NCBI RefSeq assembly: GCF_002699855.1
Contig: NZ_LKBW01000310.1
Location: 19,119-83,118, forward strand
DNA: 64,000 nt
Direction: 5' to 3'
Origin: Pseudomonas amygdali
Lineage (GTDB): Bacteria > Pseudomonadota > Gammaproteobacteria > Pseudomonadales > Pseudomonadaceae
Shown here piece after piece: positions 51,600 through 60,953 of this stretch (position 1 is its first letter; each line of letters opens with the position of its first letter). Both the position numbers and the translations under genes were made by a program. The notes below the pieces were generated by a model. That model had not been told where the DNA came from and did not search any database. It worked only from the letters and a program-made list of their open reading frames with translations.

Positions 51600-53372
51600 T
51601 CACGCTTGTACCAATAAATCCAGCCGCGTCGAATCGATCACATGAATGCTCGCGCCAGCAACGTCCTTGGCGAAATGTTTGGCTTGTGAGGCCAGGTCGG
51701 CCAGCTGGCTGGCATCGACCAGCGTGCAGCTTTCTTCGTGCAGATGTACTACGCCAATCGACAGTGATAACAACGGGAACTCCTGACGCTGCGCCTGTCG
51801 GTTGAGGGCGACGAAGCAACCGGCTTCCAGATGCTCCGCGCGGTAGAAACGTCGGCATTGATTCTGGAAATCATCCAGCAGGGTTTTCAGGCGCCGCTCC
51901 CAATCCTCGACGCCCAGCACCATCAGAAAATCATCCCCGCCGATGTGTCCGACAAAGTCCCTGCTTGGGTCGATACGGTCGTTCAGGCACTGCGCGAGAC
52001 ACAGCAGCACTTCATCACCACGGGCGTAACCGTAGATGTCGTTGAAAGGCTTGAAGCTGTCAATGTCCACGTAGCAGATCACCGATTCGCGGCCCTGTTG
52101 CAGCAGACGCGTCAGGCATTGCTGTATCGGAACATTGCCGGGCAGCAGGGTCAGCGGGTTAGCGTAACGTGCCTGCTGGATTTTCATCTCGGTAATCAGC
52201 TTCAGAACATCGATTACCCGTCCCAGGCCCAGATAGGTACCGTTGGAGGTGATGATGAAATCCTCTTCGATGCGCTGCCGGGCTCGGCTGGTCAACAGTC
52301 GGCTGACCTGTTGCAGTGACTGGCTGACTTCCACGGCCAGAAAGTCATCACTCATCAGGCGGCTGATTGGCTTGCGGGCAAACAGTTCGGTACCAAAGGG
52401 CTTGAGCAGTGCCTCGGACAATGAATGCCTATGGACGATGCCGCAGGGCCTGGCCTCGTCGTCCAGCACGGCCAGCGAATTGAGATTGGCCTGCCTGCGA
52501 AACGCTTCCAGCACCTCAGCTGTGGGCGTGGACTGGCTGACTGATGGTTGCGGGTTGAGCAGGGCAGAAAGGTCTGCCGCTTCTTCGTTCAACGGCGCGC
52601 TGGTGGTCTCTGCCTTGGGCAGCATGGCGCGGGTTTCGCGTGGCGGGCGCTCTTGCGGACGGGCAAGCAGATAGCCCTGAACCAGATCCACGCCCATGTC
52701 CTTCAGCGCCGCCAGCTCTTCGGGCAATTCGATGCCTTCAGCAATCACGGTCGCTCTGGAAGCCTTAGCCATCTGCAGCATCGAGCCAACGAACTCGCGC
52801 TTCACCGCATCCTGGTGAATTCCGTCGATGAAGTGCCGATCGATTTTCACGTAGTCCGGGCGCAGCTCCGACCAGAGTCGCAAGCTCGAATAACCGGCAC
52901 CCAGATCATCCAGCGCGATGGAGAAGCCCATGTCGCGGTAGTGGTGCAGCGCGTTGTACAGCAGGTCGAAATCATCGGTAGGCATCTGCTCGGTCAGTTC
53001 GATGACCACGTCCTTCGGCGCGATGTGGTATCGGCGCAGCATTTCCAGCGTCCGGCCCGGCGGATGAGACGTTTCGAGCAGCGATTCGGGAGAGACGTTG
53101 AGGAACAGCTTGCCCGGCAACTTCTGCTGACTGAAACGCCGGCAGGCGCTGTCACGGCAACTCAGTTCCAGCTCACTCAGGCGGCCTGCCTGTCGAGCGA
53201 TGGCAAACAGGTTCAGGGGCGAATGCAACGCGCTGTTGGACGGTCCGCGGGTCAAGGCTTCATAACCCAGAATTCGACGTTCCGATAGCGAAACGATGGG
53301 CTGGAACAAGCTGTGCAAATCACCACGAGCCAGAATTGAACTCAGTGTGCTCAACTGTTCGGTTAGGGTCAT
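51600..53372 (-). CDS. EAL-CBS-GGDEF cyclic-di-GMP protein
   Basis: A 590-residue cytosolic protein. The N-terminal EAL domain (about 15-250) keeps the catalytic set: EAL at 38-40, NVSPESL, ELTEQ, DDLGAGYSS, KIDRHFI, AEGIE and QGYLLARP, so phosphodiesterase activity is expected. Two CBS repeats (about 275-400) could sense nucleotides. The C-terminal GGDEF domain has GGDDF at 478-482, an acceptable active-site variant, without a canonical RxxD inhibitory site. A dual-function or GTP-activated phosphodiesterase is likely. It lies downstream of prc and its terminator, with only 18 bases between hairpin and start, so its promoter position is unclear. Confidence 0.9.
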   Translation of the reverse strand: MTLTEQLSTLSSILARGDLHSLFQPIVSLSERRILGYEALTRGPSNSALHSPLNLFAIARQAGRLSELELSCRDSACRRFSQQKLPGKLFLNVSPESLLETSHPPGRTLEMLRRYHIAPKDVVIELTEQMPTDDFDLLYNALHHYRDMGFSIALDDLGAGYSSLRLWSELRPDYVKIDRHFIDGIHQDAVKREFVGSMLQMAKASRATVIAEGIELPEELAALKDMGVDLVQGYLLARPQERPPRETRAMLPKAETTSAPLNEEAADLSALLNPQPSVSQSTPTAEVLEAFRRQANLNSLAVLDDEARPCGIVHRHSLSEALLKPFGTELFARKPISRLMSDDFLAVEVSQSLQQVSRLLTSRARQRIEEDFIITSNGTYLGLGRVIDVLKLITEMKIQQARYANPLTLLPGNVPIQQCLTRLLQQGRESVICYVDIDSFKPFNDIYGYARGDEVLLCLAQCLNDRIDPSRDFVGHIGGDDFLMVLGVEDWERRLKTLLDDFQNQCRRFYRAEHLEAGCFVALNRQAQRQEFPLLSLSIGVVHLHEESCTLVDASQLADLASQAKHFAKDVAGASIHVIDSTRLDLLVQA

Positions 53373-53390
53373 GGTCGTCTCGAAGAGAAT

Positions 53391-53421
53391 AAAAAGGGCT
53401 GAGCGCTTGCGCGTTCAGCCC
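53391..53421 (-). terminator. Rho-independent terminator of prc
   Basis: On the minus strand a GGGCTGA...TCAGCCC stem (11 bp with one wobble, loop GCAA) is followed by TTTTT. It sits 67 bases after the prc stop. Confidence 0.85.
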
Positions 53422-53488
53422 CGTATTTCACGACAGCTTCATGACTGTTTGATGACGTTGAAGCTAAATGGCCATCAATGAGTCTGCC

Positions 53489-55570
53489 TTATTTTTTTGC
53501 CACAGCGGCGCTTAGCCCCAGATAGTCGATCAGAATACGCCCGGTCTCTGCCAGGTAGGCATCGTCCTCGGGTTTGGTTTTCTCGTCTTCCACTGGCAGC
53601 GCGTCTTCGTCTTCTTTCTTCAACTCTTTCAGCGGCTCTTCACCCTTGGCCTTGCGGCGGGTGTTTTCCAGCGCGAGCTGCTTGCTTTCGATGGACGCAT
53701 GCTCGGCGCGACGGTCTGCTTCATTGAGGCTGACCGTTTTTTCGTTCATCAGCTTCTTGGCCAGCGCCAGGCGGTCTTCAATGAACACGAACTCGGCGTC
53801 TTTCGCCGAACGCGCTTCATGTCGCGCCTGCAGTTGGGCCAGGAAGGGCTTGAACGGATCGATGGCAGGTTTGATCGCCGTTTTGATGCTGTCCCATGGC
53901 ATGGCCTCGGGCAGGGCACTCTCGCCAATTTCCTTGGTATCGATCAGCGACGGGTAAGTGATGTCCGGCACTACACCCTGATGCTGGGTGCTCTGACCGG
54001 AAACCCGGTAGAACTTGGCAAGGGTCAGTTTCAGTTCGCCATGATTGAGCGGCTGAATGGTCTGCACGGTGCCTTTACCGAAGGTCTGGCCACCGATCAC
54101 CAGTGCGCGGTGATAATCCTGCATCGCGCCAGCGAAAATCTCCGACGCCGAAGCGGACAGACGGTTGACCAGCAAGGCCATAGGGCCTTTGTAGAACGCG
54201 CCTTTGGCTTCGTCTTCCAGCACATCGACCTTGCCGTCGGCGTTGCGCACCAGCACGGTCGGGCCTTTGTCGATGAACATACTGGTCAGCTCGGTCGCTT
54301 CCTGCAACGAACCGCCACCATTGTTACGCAGATCCAGTACCACGCCATCGACCTTCTCGGCCTGCAGCTCGGTAAGCAGTTTCTTCACGTCACGGGTGGT
54401 GCTCTTGTATTCCGGATCGCCAGCACGGTAGGCCTTGAAGTCCAGATAGAACGCAGGGATGTCGATGACCCCGAGTTTGTAGTCCTTGCCATCCTGTTTG
54501 AGGTGCAGGATCGACTTCTTGGCCGCCTGTTCTTCGAGTTTCACCGCTTCACGGGTGATGGCGACAATTTTGCTGGTCTGGTCATTCGGCGCATTGCTGG
54601 CCGGGATGATCTCCAGACGGACCACGGAACCTTTCGGACCGCGGATCAGCTTGACGACTTCATCCAGACGCCAGCCGATCACGTCGACCATTTCCTTGTC
54701 GCCCTGGGCAACGGCCACGATCTTGTCGGCCGGCGCGACCTGCTTGGTTTTGGCCGCAGGTCCTGCCGGGACCAGACGCACGATTTTCACGTTGTCGTTA
54801 TCGCTCTGCAACACAGCGCCGATGCCTTCCAGCGACAGGCTCATGTTGATGTCGAAGTTTTCCGCGCTGTCAGGCGACAGGTAGTTGGTGTGCGGGTCAT
54901 AAGACATGGCGAACGTGTTGATGTAGGCCTGGAAGATATCTTCTGCGCGAGTCTGGTTCAGACGGGCCTGCTGATTCTTGTAGCGCTTGGTCAGGGTTTC
55001 CTGGATCTTCGCCGGGTCCTTGCCTGCGATCTTCAGGCGCAGGACTTCATCTTTTATGCGCTTGCGCCATAGCTCGTCGAACTCGGCAGTGTCCTTGGGC
55101 CATGCGGCGTCCTTGCGGTCCACCAGCAGGGTTTCCTTGGTATTGAAGTCAAGCTTGTCGACGCCCTTGCTCAACTCAGCCAGCGCGAAGTCCAGACGCG
55201 CCTTGATGCGGTCCAGGTAGCGCTTGTAGATAGTGAAACCCGGATTCAGGTCGCCACTTTTGAGGAAGTCGTTGAACTGGAACTGCCATTTGTCGAATTC
55301 GGCAATGTCGCTGGCCATGAAATAGCTGCGCGAGGGGTCCAGTTGCTTGATGTAGCTCTGGTAAATAATCGCTGAACGCTTGTCGTCCAGGGGCGGCTTG
55401 CTGTAGTGATGTCGTTTGAGCAGCTCAACCACGTTGAGGCTGGCAATCACTTCGTCGCGGTCCGGCTGAAGATTATCCCAGCTGTTGGCGGCAAAGGTAC
55501 TGGCTGACATCGGCAAAACGCTAAGGCCGACAAACAGTGCGAGGGCAGTGCTGGGGAATAATTGCTTCAT
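53489..55570 (-). CDS. prc: Tail-specific periplasmic protease Prc (carboxy-terminal processing peptidase)
   Basis: A 693-residue S41 protease with signal peptide (MKQLFPSTALALFVGLSVLPMSASTFA), N-terminal helical domain, a PDZ domain (about 230-320) and the S41 catalytic domain with Ser in SASASEIFAGAMQDY and Lys in GQTFGKGTVQ. Prc trims penicillin-binding protein 3 and degrades tagged or misfolded periplasmic proteins. Start at 55570 yields a clean signal peptide; an ATG 11 codons upstream is possible. C-terminal 60 residues are highly charged. Confidence 0.93.
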   Translation of the reverse strand: MKQLFPSTALALFVGLSVLPMSASTFAANSWDNLQPDRDEVIASLNVVELLKRHHYSKPPLDDKRSAIIYQSYIKQLDPSRSYFMASDIAEFDKWQFQFNDFLKSGDLNPGFTIYKRYLDRIKARLDFALAELSKGVDKLDFNTKETLLVDRKDAAWPKDTAEFDELWRKRIKDEVLRLKIAGKDPAKIQETLTKRYKNQQARLNQTRAEDIFQAYINTFAMSYDPHTNYLSPDSAENFDINMSLSLEGIGAVLQSDNDNVKIVRLVPAGPAAKTKQVAPADKIVAVAQGDKEMVDVIGWRLDEVVKLIRGPKGSVVRLEIIPASNAPNDQTSKIVAITREAVKLEEQAAKKSILHLKQDGKDYKLGVIDIPAFYLDFKAYRAGDPEYKSTTRDVKKLLTELQAEKVDGVVLDLRNNGGGSLQEATELTSMFIDKGPTVLVRNADGKVDVLEDEAKGAFYKGPMALLVNRLSASASEIFAGAMQDYHRALVIGGQTFGKGTVQTIQPLNHGELKLTLAKFYRVSGQSTQHQGVVPDITYPSLIDTKEIGESALPEAMPWDSIKTAIKPAIDPFKPFLAQLQARHEARSAKDAEFVFIEDRLALAKKLMNEKTVSLNEADRRAEHASIESKQLALENTRRKAKGEEPLKELKKEDEDALPVEDEKTKPEDDAYLAETGRILIDYLGLSAAVAKK

Positions 55571-55708
55571 GCTGATTCGACGCGAGGACAATTGATAACG
55601 CATATTAGGCCGTCTTTGAGGTCGCCGGTTCCTTCGGACCCGGCCGCATAATGCAAAAGCCCGGGCAAAACAGCCACGGGCTCAGTCTGGACTCACTATG
55701 GAGGCACC

Positions 55709-56671
55709 GTGAAGGCATTGCAAGGCGTTGAAGGACATGTGGAATGGGTCGAGGAGCCGAGTCCGGCCCTTGATGTGGGGCAGGTACGTATCAAAGTGGC
55801 TGCGGCAGGTTTGAATCGAGCCGATCTGTTACAGCGCGAGGGCAAGTATCCGCCGCCGCCCGGGGTCACTCAAACGCTCGGTCTGGAGTGCTCGGGGGTG
55901 ATCGCCGAAGTGGGTCCGGGCACGTCCTGGGTGGTCGGAGACCGCGTCTGCGCGCTGTTGGCGGGCGGGGCGATGGCTGAAGAAGTGGTGGTCGACGGGC
56001 GACATGTACTGCCAGTTCCAGAAGGGCTGTCGCTGCATGAGGCCGCCGCCATCCCTGAGGTGTATGCCACCGCGTGGCTCAATCTGTTTCAGCTGGCAGG
56101 CCTCAAGCCGGGTGAAAAAGTGTTGTTGCACGCAGGCGCAAGTGGGGTTGGTTCAGCCGGTATTCAGCTTTGCAAAGCGTTCGGCAACCCGGTCTGGGTC
56201 AGTGTCGGTTCGACCGAGCGTCTGGCCTATTGCGTCGAACTGGGAGCACAGGGGGGCGTAGTACGTAGCGAAAGTCTTGAAGGCCTGAACGATTTTGCAC
56301 CGTTCAACGTCATTCTCGACCCGGTGGGCGCAAGCTACGCCGAACTCAACGTCAAACTGTTGGCTCTGGACGGTCGCTGGGTGCTGATCGGTATCATGAG
56401 CGGGCGCGAGGCGCAGGTGGATCTGGCGCACGTGCTGGGCAAACGTATCCAGTTGATGGGTTCGACCTTGCGCAGTCGCGATGACACATTCAAGGCCGAC
56501 CTGCTCAGCGACCTGGGCCAGCACGTCTGGCCGCTGTTCGCTGAAGGCCGCCTCAAGCCGCAACTGGCGAAATCCTTTGCGATCAAGGATGCCGACGCTG
56601 CGTTCGAAGAGCTGGCGACCAACACGGTATCCGGCAAGATCGTGCTGGTCATCGACGAAAGCCTGGTCTGA
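55709..56671 (+). CDS. NAD(P)H quinone oxidoreductase, MDR family
   Basis: A 320-residue zinc-independent medium-chain oxidoreductase. GLNRADLLQREGKYPPPPGVTQTLGLECSGVIAEVG is the PIG3/quinone-reductase-type catalytic domain and LLHAGASGVGSAGIQLCKAFG the NADPH site. No zinc-ligand cysteines. GTG start at 55709 with GGAGGC upstream. Monocistronic and divergent from prc. Confidence 0.88.
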   Translation: MKALQGVEGHVEWVEEPSPALDVGQVRIKVAAAGLNRADLLQREGKYPPPPGVTQTLGLECSGVIAEVGPGTSWVVGDRVCALLAGGAMAEEVVVDGRHVLPVPEGLSLHEAAAIPEVYATAWLNLFQLAGLKPGEKVLLHAGASGVGSAGIQLCKAFGNPVWVSVGSTERLAYCVELGAQGGVVRSESLEGLNDFAPFNVILDPVGASYAELNVKLLALDGRWVLIGIMSGREAQVDLAHVLGKRIQLMGSTLRSRDDTFKADLLSDLGQHVWPLFAEGRLKPQLAKSFAIKDADAAFEELATNTVSGKIVLVIDESLV

Positions 56672-56690
56672 CCCGTCGGTGCCTCTGGAC

Positions 56691-57344
56691 TCAGCTCCAG
56701 TCGTGCACCGGCCAGCCTGCTTTCTGCGCGTGTTCCAGTAACACGGCATCGGGGTTGACCACATTGGGGTGGTCAACCTTGAGCAGCAGCGGCAGGTCAT
56801 TGCGTGAATCCGAGTAGAAGCTCGCCCCTTCAAGGTTTTCCCCTTCGGCGTCCAGCCACTCCATCAGGCGCGTGATCTTGCCTTCCCGATAGGTCAGCAC
56901 GCCGACCGTGGCACCGCTGTACACGCCATGTTGCACGTCCAGTTCGATACCCAGCACTTCGTCGATCCCGAGGCGTTCTGCGATGGGTTTTACCAAGTGC
57001 ACACCTGACGCCGAGATCACCAGGATCCGGTCGCCTTTGGCGCGATGCTGGGCAATACATTTGCAGGCGTCGCTGTAGATGATCGGCTCGATGACGTCCT
57101 CAACCCACGGGCCGACCAGATGATCGATTTCTTCAGGCGTACGGCCAGCCATGGGTTCCAGGCTGAACGCCATGTAGTCTTCCATTGCCAGCTCGCCTGC
57201 GCTGTAGGCGGCCATCAGTTCGTCGTTGCGCTGCATGAACGAGGTTGAGTCGACCCAGCCCAGGCGACCCATCTGCTCGCTCCAGAGCGTGGCACAGTCG
57301 CCGCCGATCAGGGTCTCGTCCAGGTCGAAAATTGCCAGGGGCAT
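56691..57344 (-). CDS. HAD-superfamily phosphatase, SerB-like subfamily IB
   Basis: A 217-residue HAD hydrolase: motif I FDLDETLIGGD (nucleophile Asp7, acid Asp9), motif II VISASG, Lys in YREGKITRL, motif III FYSDSRNDLPLL. Subfamily IB members include phosphoserine and histidinol-phosphate phosphatases; the exact substrate cannot be fixed. Convergent with the quinone oxidoreductase. Confidence 0.88.
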   Translation of the reverse strand: MPLAIFDLDETLIGGDCATLWSEQMGRLGWVDSTSFMQRNDELMAAYSAGELAMEDYMAFSLEPMAGRTPEEIDHLVGPWVEDVIEPIIYSDACKCIAQHRAKGDRILVISASGVHLVKPIAERLGIDEVLGIELDVQHGVYSGATVGVLTYREGKITRLMEWLDAEGENLEGASFYSDSRNDLPLLLKVDHPNVVNPDAVLLEHAQKAGWPVHDWS

Positions 57345-57454
57345 GTGCGTTTCTCCTAAAAGTCTGTTGAATCAGCTGTCAGCTTCACGCTTGGCGTCTT
57401 GATCGGCAAGCGTGTGGCGTTATCCGTGCAGAACAAAATCAGTTCAGAGCACGG

Positions 57455-58444
57455 TTAGTTCAGAGCACAGAGCGCCGACGGTTCGATGTTCAGTGTTACA
57501 CGCCTTCCATCCGGGTGCAGGTCGTCGGCGCTGCGGTTCAGTACGTCGACCACCAGTTCCACGCCGCGGGCCTGTATCCGGTAGCGGATGACGTTGCCGA
57601 GCAGACTGTGACTGCGTACTTCGCCTTCCAGTTCGCCGGTCAGGCTCAATTGGATCGATTCAGGGCGAATCGCAATGCGGCTGGTGATCGGGCGTTGCAT
57701 CAGGCGCGTGGCGTCTTCGGCTTCCAGCAGGTTGTAGTTGCCGATGAAACCCGCAGCGAACACGTCAACCGGAGCGGTGTAAAGGGTTTCTGCGTCACTA
57801 CTCTGCACGATCCGGCCTTCGTTCATCAGGAAGATGCGGTCGGACATGGTCAGCGCCTCCTCCTGATCGTGGGTCACGAAGATCGTGGTAATGCCCAGCT
57901 CGCGCTGAATGGCGCGAATCTGCTCACGCAGGTTTTTGCGAATTCGCGCATCCAGTGCCGACAGCGGCTCATCAAGCAACAGCAGGCGTGGGCGAGTGAC
58001 CAGCGAGCGCGCCAGAGCCACGCGCTGGCATTGCCCGCCGGATAACTGATGCGGATAACGCGCGGCAAAGTCGTGCAGCTCGACCATGCGCAGAATATCG
58101 GCAACGCGCTTTTCGCTGTCGGCCGCACTGACTTTCTGAATTCGCAGGCCAAACGCGACGTTTTGCTCGACGGTCATGTTGGGAAACAGCGCGTAGCTCT
58201 GGAACACCATGCCGATGTTGCGTTTTTGTGGTGTGAGCGGCACCAGGTCAGTGCCATCAAGCAGGATGCGCCCGCTATTGACTGGCGTCAGCCCGGCAAT
58301 GCAGCGCAATAACGTGGACTTGCCACAGCCGGACGGGCCGAGCAAGGTGACAAACTCGCCTTTCTTGATACTGCAGTTGATGTCGCTGAACACTGACGTG
58401 CTGGCATAGCTTTTCTGCAGGTTTTCAATGCTGACAAAACTCAT
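57455..58444 (-). CDS. ABC transporter ATP-binding protein (PotA/FbpC-like)
   Basis: A 329-residue ATPase: Walker A GPSGCGKST (about 36-44), signature LSGGQCQRVALARSL, Walker B LLLLDEPLSALD, H-loop VTHDQEEA and a C-terminal TOBE-type domain (about 240-325). Last gene of the four- or five-gene importer cluster; it starts one base after the second permease stop. The DNA for its last residues is partly repeated just after the stop (GTGCTCTGAACT twice), a small duplication. Confidence 0.92.
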   Translation of the reverse strand: MSFVSIENLQKSYASTSVFSDINCSIKKGEFVTLLGPSGCGKSTLLRCIAGLTPVNSGRILLDGTDLVPLTPQKRNIGMVFQSYALFPNMTVEQNVAFGLRIQKVSAADSEKRVADILRMVELHDFAARYPHQLSGGQCQRVALARSLVTRPRLLLLDEPLSALDARIRKNLREQIRAIQRELGITTIFVTHDQEEALTMSDRIFLMNEGRIVQSSDAETLYTAPVDVFAAGFIGNYNLLEAEDATRLMQRPITSRIAIRPESIQLSLTGELEGEVRSHSLLGNVIRYRIQARGVELVVDVLNRSADDLHPDGRRVTLNIEPSALCALN

Positions 58445-58445
58445 T

Positions 58446-59243
58446 TCAGTCTTTGTCCTTGTTCAGTCGATTGGCGGCCCAGGTCAGCACCAGCACGAAG
58501 AGGAAATAGGAAATCACCAGCGCGCTGTTGAAGTGACCGCTGCTGTTGCGCATGTTGTTCAGGTAGACCTGCAAGGTTTCATAGCGGGTGCCGACCAGCA
58601 GGTTGGCGAACACGAATTCGCCAAACAGGAACGAGAACGACAGCAGCAGGGCAATCATCAAGCCCTTGCGCAGGTTAGGCAGCACGACCATGAAAGCCGC
58701 CTGCCAGGTGCTGGCGCCGAGCAACTGGGCGGCGTCCATCAGGTCCGTGAGGTTGATGGCCTGCAGGTTATTGGTGATGGCGCGGTACATGAAAGGCAGG
58801 GCAACAGTGAAATAGCAGCCGATCAGAATCCACGGCGTGCCGACCATGGCCATGGGGCCGGAGCCATAGAGTTGCAGCAGGCCGACCGACGAGACCACGG
58901 GAGGCACGGCGAACGGCAGCAGGATCAGGATGTTCATCAGCCCGTCGAGGCGCGGGAAGTAGTAATGGACGACAAACAGCAGCGGCAGAATCAGCAGCAC
59001 CGAGAGTATCAACGCGCCGACGCATACCAGTAGTGACTGGCCGAACGCCGCCAGAAAACGCGGATCGCTCCACAGCGCCACGTACCACTTGAAGGTCAGG
59101 CCACTGGGCAGAATGGTCGCCGACCAACTGGTGGAAATCGAGTACAGAAAGGTCCCGGCCAGTGGCAGCAACAGGGTCAGGAACAGCAGGTAAACCACGG
59201 TTTTGTGGTAAATGCCCGCGGGCCTTCGTTCAGCGCGCGACAT
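58446..59243 (-). CDS. ABC transporter permease 2
   Basis: A 265-residue inner-membrane permease with six hydrophobic segments and the EAA-type loop MDAAQLLGASTWQAAFMVVLPNLRKG. It overlaps the first permease gene by 14 bases and abuts the ATPase gene, so it is part of the importer operon. Confidence 0.92.
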   Translation of the reverse strand: MSRAERRPAGIYHKTVVYLLFLTLLLPLAGTFLYSISTSWSATILPSGLTFKWYVALWSDPRFLAAFGQSLLVCVGALILSVLLILPLLFVVHYYFPRLDGLMNILILLPFAVPPVVSSVGLLQLYGSGPMAMVGTPWILIGCYFTVALPFMYRAITNNLQAINLTDLMDAAQLLGASTWQAAFMVVLPNLRKGLMIALLLSFSFLFGEFVFANLLVGTRYETLQVYLNNMRNSSGHFNSALVISYFLFVLVLTWAANRLNKDKD

Positions 59244-60072
59244 GGTAGCTCCTCTTCAACAGCCACTGATGGACGACTGTGACCAGAGTCATTAGCCCGA
59301 CCAGAATCATCGCCAGAGCGCTGGCCATGTTCGGGTCCAGGGTGATATCGCCTGCCACCATCGCGGCAATGCGGATCGGCAGCACGTTGAAATTGCCGGT
59401 GGTCAGGGCGTACACCGTGGCATACGCGCCCAGCGCGTTGGCCAGCAGAATCACGAACGTACCGAGCAGCGCTGGGGTCAGGACCGGCAGGCCGATATAG
59501 CGCCAGAATTGATAACTGCTGGCACCCAATAGCGCCGCCGACTCGTTCCAGTCCTCGCGCACCGCGTCAAATGCCGGGTAGAGCAGCAGCACGCCAAGCG
59601 GGATCTGGAAGTAGGTGTAGAGGATGATCAACCCGGTCTTGGAGTACAGGTTGAAGTCATCAATGATCCCGGTTTGCTTGAGGATCAGGGTCAATGCGCC
59701 GTTGAAACCCAGCAGAATGATGAATGCGAACGCCAATGGAACGCCGGCAAAGTTGCTGGTCATGTTGGCGAACGGATTGACGAAATCGCGCAGCCGCGAG
59801 TCTACCTTGCGCAGCGAATAGGCACCCAGCACAGAGATGATGATGCCGAACAGGCTCGACCAGAAGCTGATCTCCAGGCTGTACTGGATCGCCTGCCGAT
59901 AGAACTTCGAGCTGAACGCTTTGGTGAAGTTTTCCCAGCCCCAACCGGCGTCGCTTTGCAGGCTGTGAATCGCCACCCAGAGCAGCGGCGCAATCTGAAA
60001 CACAATGAAGAACACGGCAAAGGGCACCAGGCACAACAGCCCCAGCCACTTGCCTCGGGAAAATCGGGTCAA
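59230..60072 (-). CDS. ABC transporter permease 1
   Basis: A 280-residue permease with six membrane helices and the EAA-like loop ESAALLGASSYQFWRYIGLPVLTPA. The likely start is TTG at 60072, which overlaps the phosphodiesterase stop (TTGA); the frame is open further up inside that gene but the coding there is in the other frame. Translational coupling with the enzyme gene is evident. Confidence 0.85.
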   Translation of the reverse strand: MTRFSRGKWLGLLCLVPFAVFFIVFQIAPLLWVAIHSLQSDAGWGWENFTKAFSSKFYRQAIQYSLEISFWSSLFGIIISVLGAYSLRKVDSRLRDFVNPFANMTSNFAGVPLAFAFIILLGFNGALTLILKQTGIIDDFNLYSKTGLIILYTYFQIPLGVLLLYPAFDAVREDWNESAALLGASSYQFWRYIGLPVLTPALLGTFVILLANALGAYATVYALTTGNFNVLPIRIAAMVAGDITLDPNMASALAMILVGLMTLVTVVHQWLLKRSYHVAR

Positions 60073-60875
60073 TTGAGCATCTCCCGGCAGACCGGTTTGT
60101 CGTGATGTATGCCGAGCAATTCGCAGATGGTGCCGCACAGGTCGGTCTGGCGTGGCGCTGCATGGACATTCAGGCTGAACGCATCACCCAGCACGAACAG
60201 CGGCACTTCGCGTTCTTCCGGCAGCAGGCCATTGTGCGAGCGGTCGTTGTTCATGCCGTGGTCGGCGGTCACCAGCACTTGATAACCCGCGTCCAGCCAG
60301 CGTTTCAGGTAGTCAGCCAGAATGATGTCGGCATTGCGGGCGGTGTTGCGATATTGCGCAGTGTCGAGGCCGTGCTTGTGCCCGGCGTCGTCGATGTTCA
60401 TGGGGTGAATCAGCAGAAAGTTCGGTGCATGTTTCAGGCGCAGGCTTTCAGCGTCGGCGAACAGGTGCGAGTCCGGGTAGTGATCGGCCCAGTAGAACAG
60501 CCCGTGCTGAATGGGTAGTTCCGTTGCCTCGGTATGACGATCGCGTGCCGTGTCGAACGGCGTGCGGTTATACAGCTCGCTGAACCAGTGATAGGCCACC
60601 GCTGCAGTGGTCAGGCCGGCGTCACGAGCGTAGTGAAAGACGCTGCGCTGGTTAGACAGGCGGGAAACGTTGTTATGCACGATGCCGCTGTCGATAGGCG
60701 CGACCCCGGTCAATATGCATTCGTACAGGGGGCGGGAGAGGGCGGGTAGCTCGCATTCCAGCTTGTAGAGCGCGGCACGGCCAGCATCATGCCAGGCTTG
60801 AAGATGGCCCATTGCGTGGCGGGCCACGTCGTAGTTGAGGCCATCGAGCACGATCAGGATGACGTTGTGTTTCAT
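60069..60875 (-). CDS. Alkaline-phosphatase-superfamily phosphodiesterase/phosphatase within the importer operon
   Basis: A 268-residue enzyme with nucleotide pyrophosphatase/phosphodiesterase-type metal sites: VLDGLNYD (first Asp), ELPALSRPLYECILTG (probable nucleophile Ser), NIDDAGHKHGLD (Asp and His) and VTADHGMN (Asp-His). It has no signal peptide, so it would act in the cytoplasm on the imported compound. Small for phosphonoacetate hydrolase, the nearest enzyme known in such clusters. Its place between the binding-protein and permease genes argues that the imported substrate is an organophosphate or phosphonate ester. Confidence 0.82.
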   Translation of the reverse strand: MKHNVILIVLDGLNYDVARHAMGHLQAWHDAGRAALYKLECELPALSRPLYECILTGVAPIDSGIVHNNVSRLSNQRSVFHYARDAGLTTAAVAYHWFSELYNRTPFDTARDRHTEATELPIQHGLFYWADHYPDSHLFADAESLRLKHAPNFLLIHPMNIDDAGHKHGLDTAQYRNTARNADIILADYLKRWLDAGYQVLVTADHGMNNDRSHNGLLPEEREVPLFVLGDAFSLNVHAAPRQTDLCGTICELLGIHHDKPVCREMLN

Positions 60876-60896
60876 GGGCGACTCGCTTTAAAAGAA

Positions 60897-60917
60897 CGGG
60901 CGAGTCTGGCTCGCCCG
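60897..60917 (-). terminator. Intercistronic hairpin after the binding-protein gene
   Basis: Minus-strand stem CGGGCGAG/CTCGCCCG with a 5-base loop and a following TTCTTTT. Such hairpins commonly reduce read-through so that the binding protein is made in excess over the membrane components. Confidence 0.7.
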
Positions 60918-60953
60918 ATGTACACGACTTCATCCCTGAGCCGCAGGAGAGAA

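Noticed and set aside
53699..55072. A 457-codon open frame antisense to prc
   Set aside because: The S41 protease on the other strand is unambiguous; the antisense product is Gln/His/Arg-rich with no recognisable fold.
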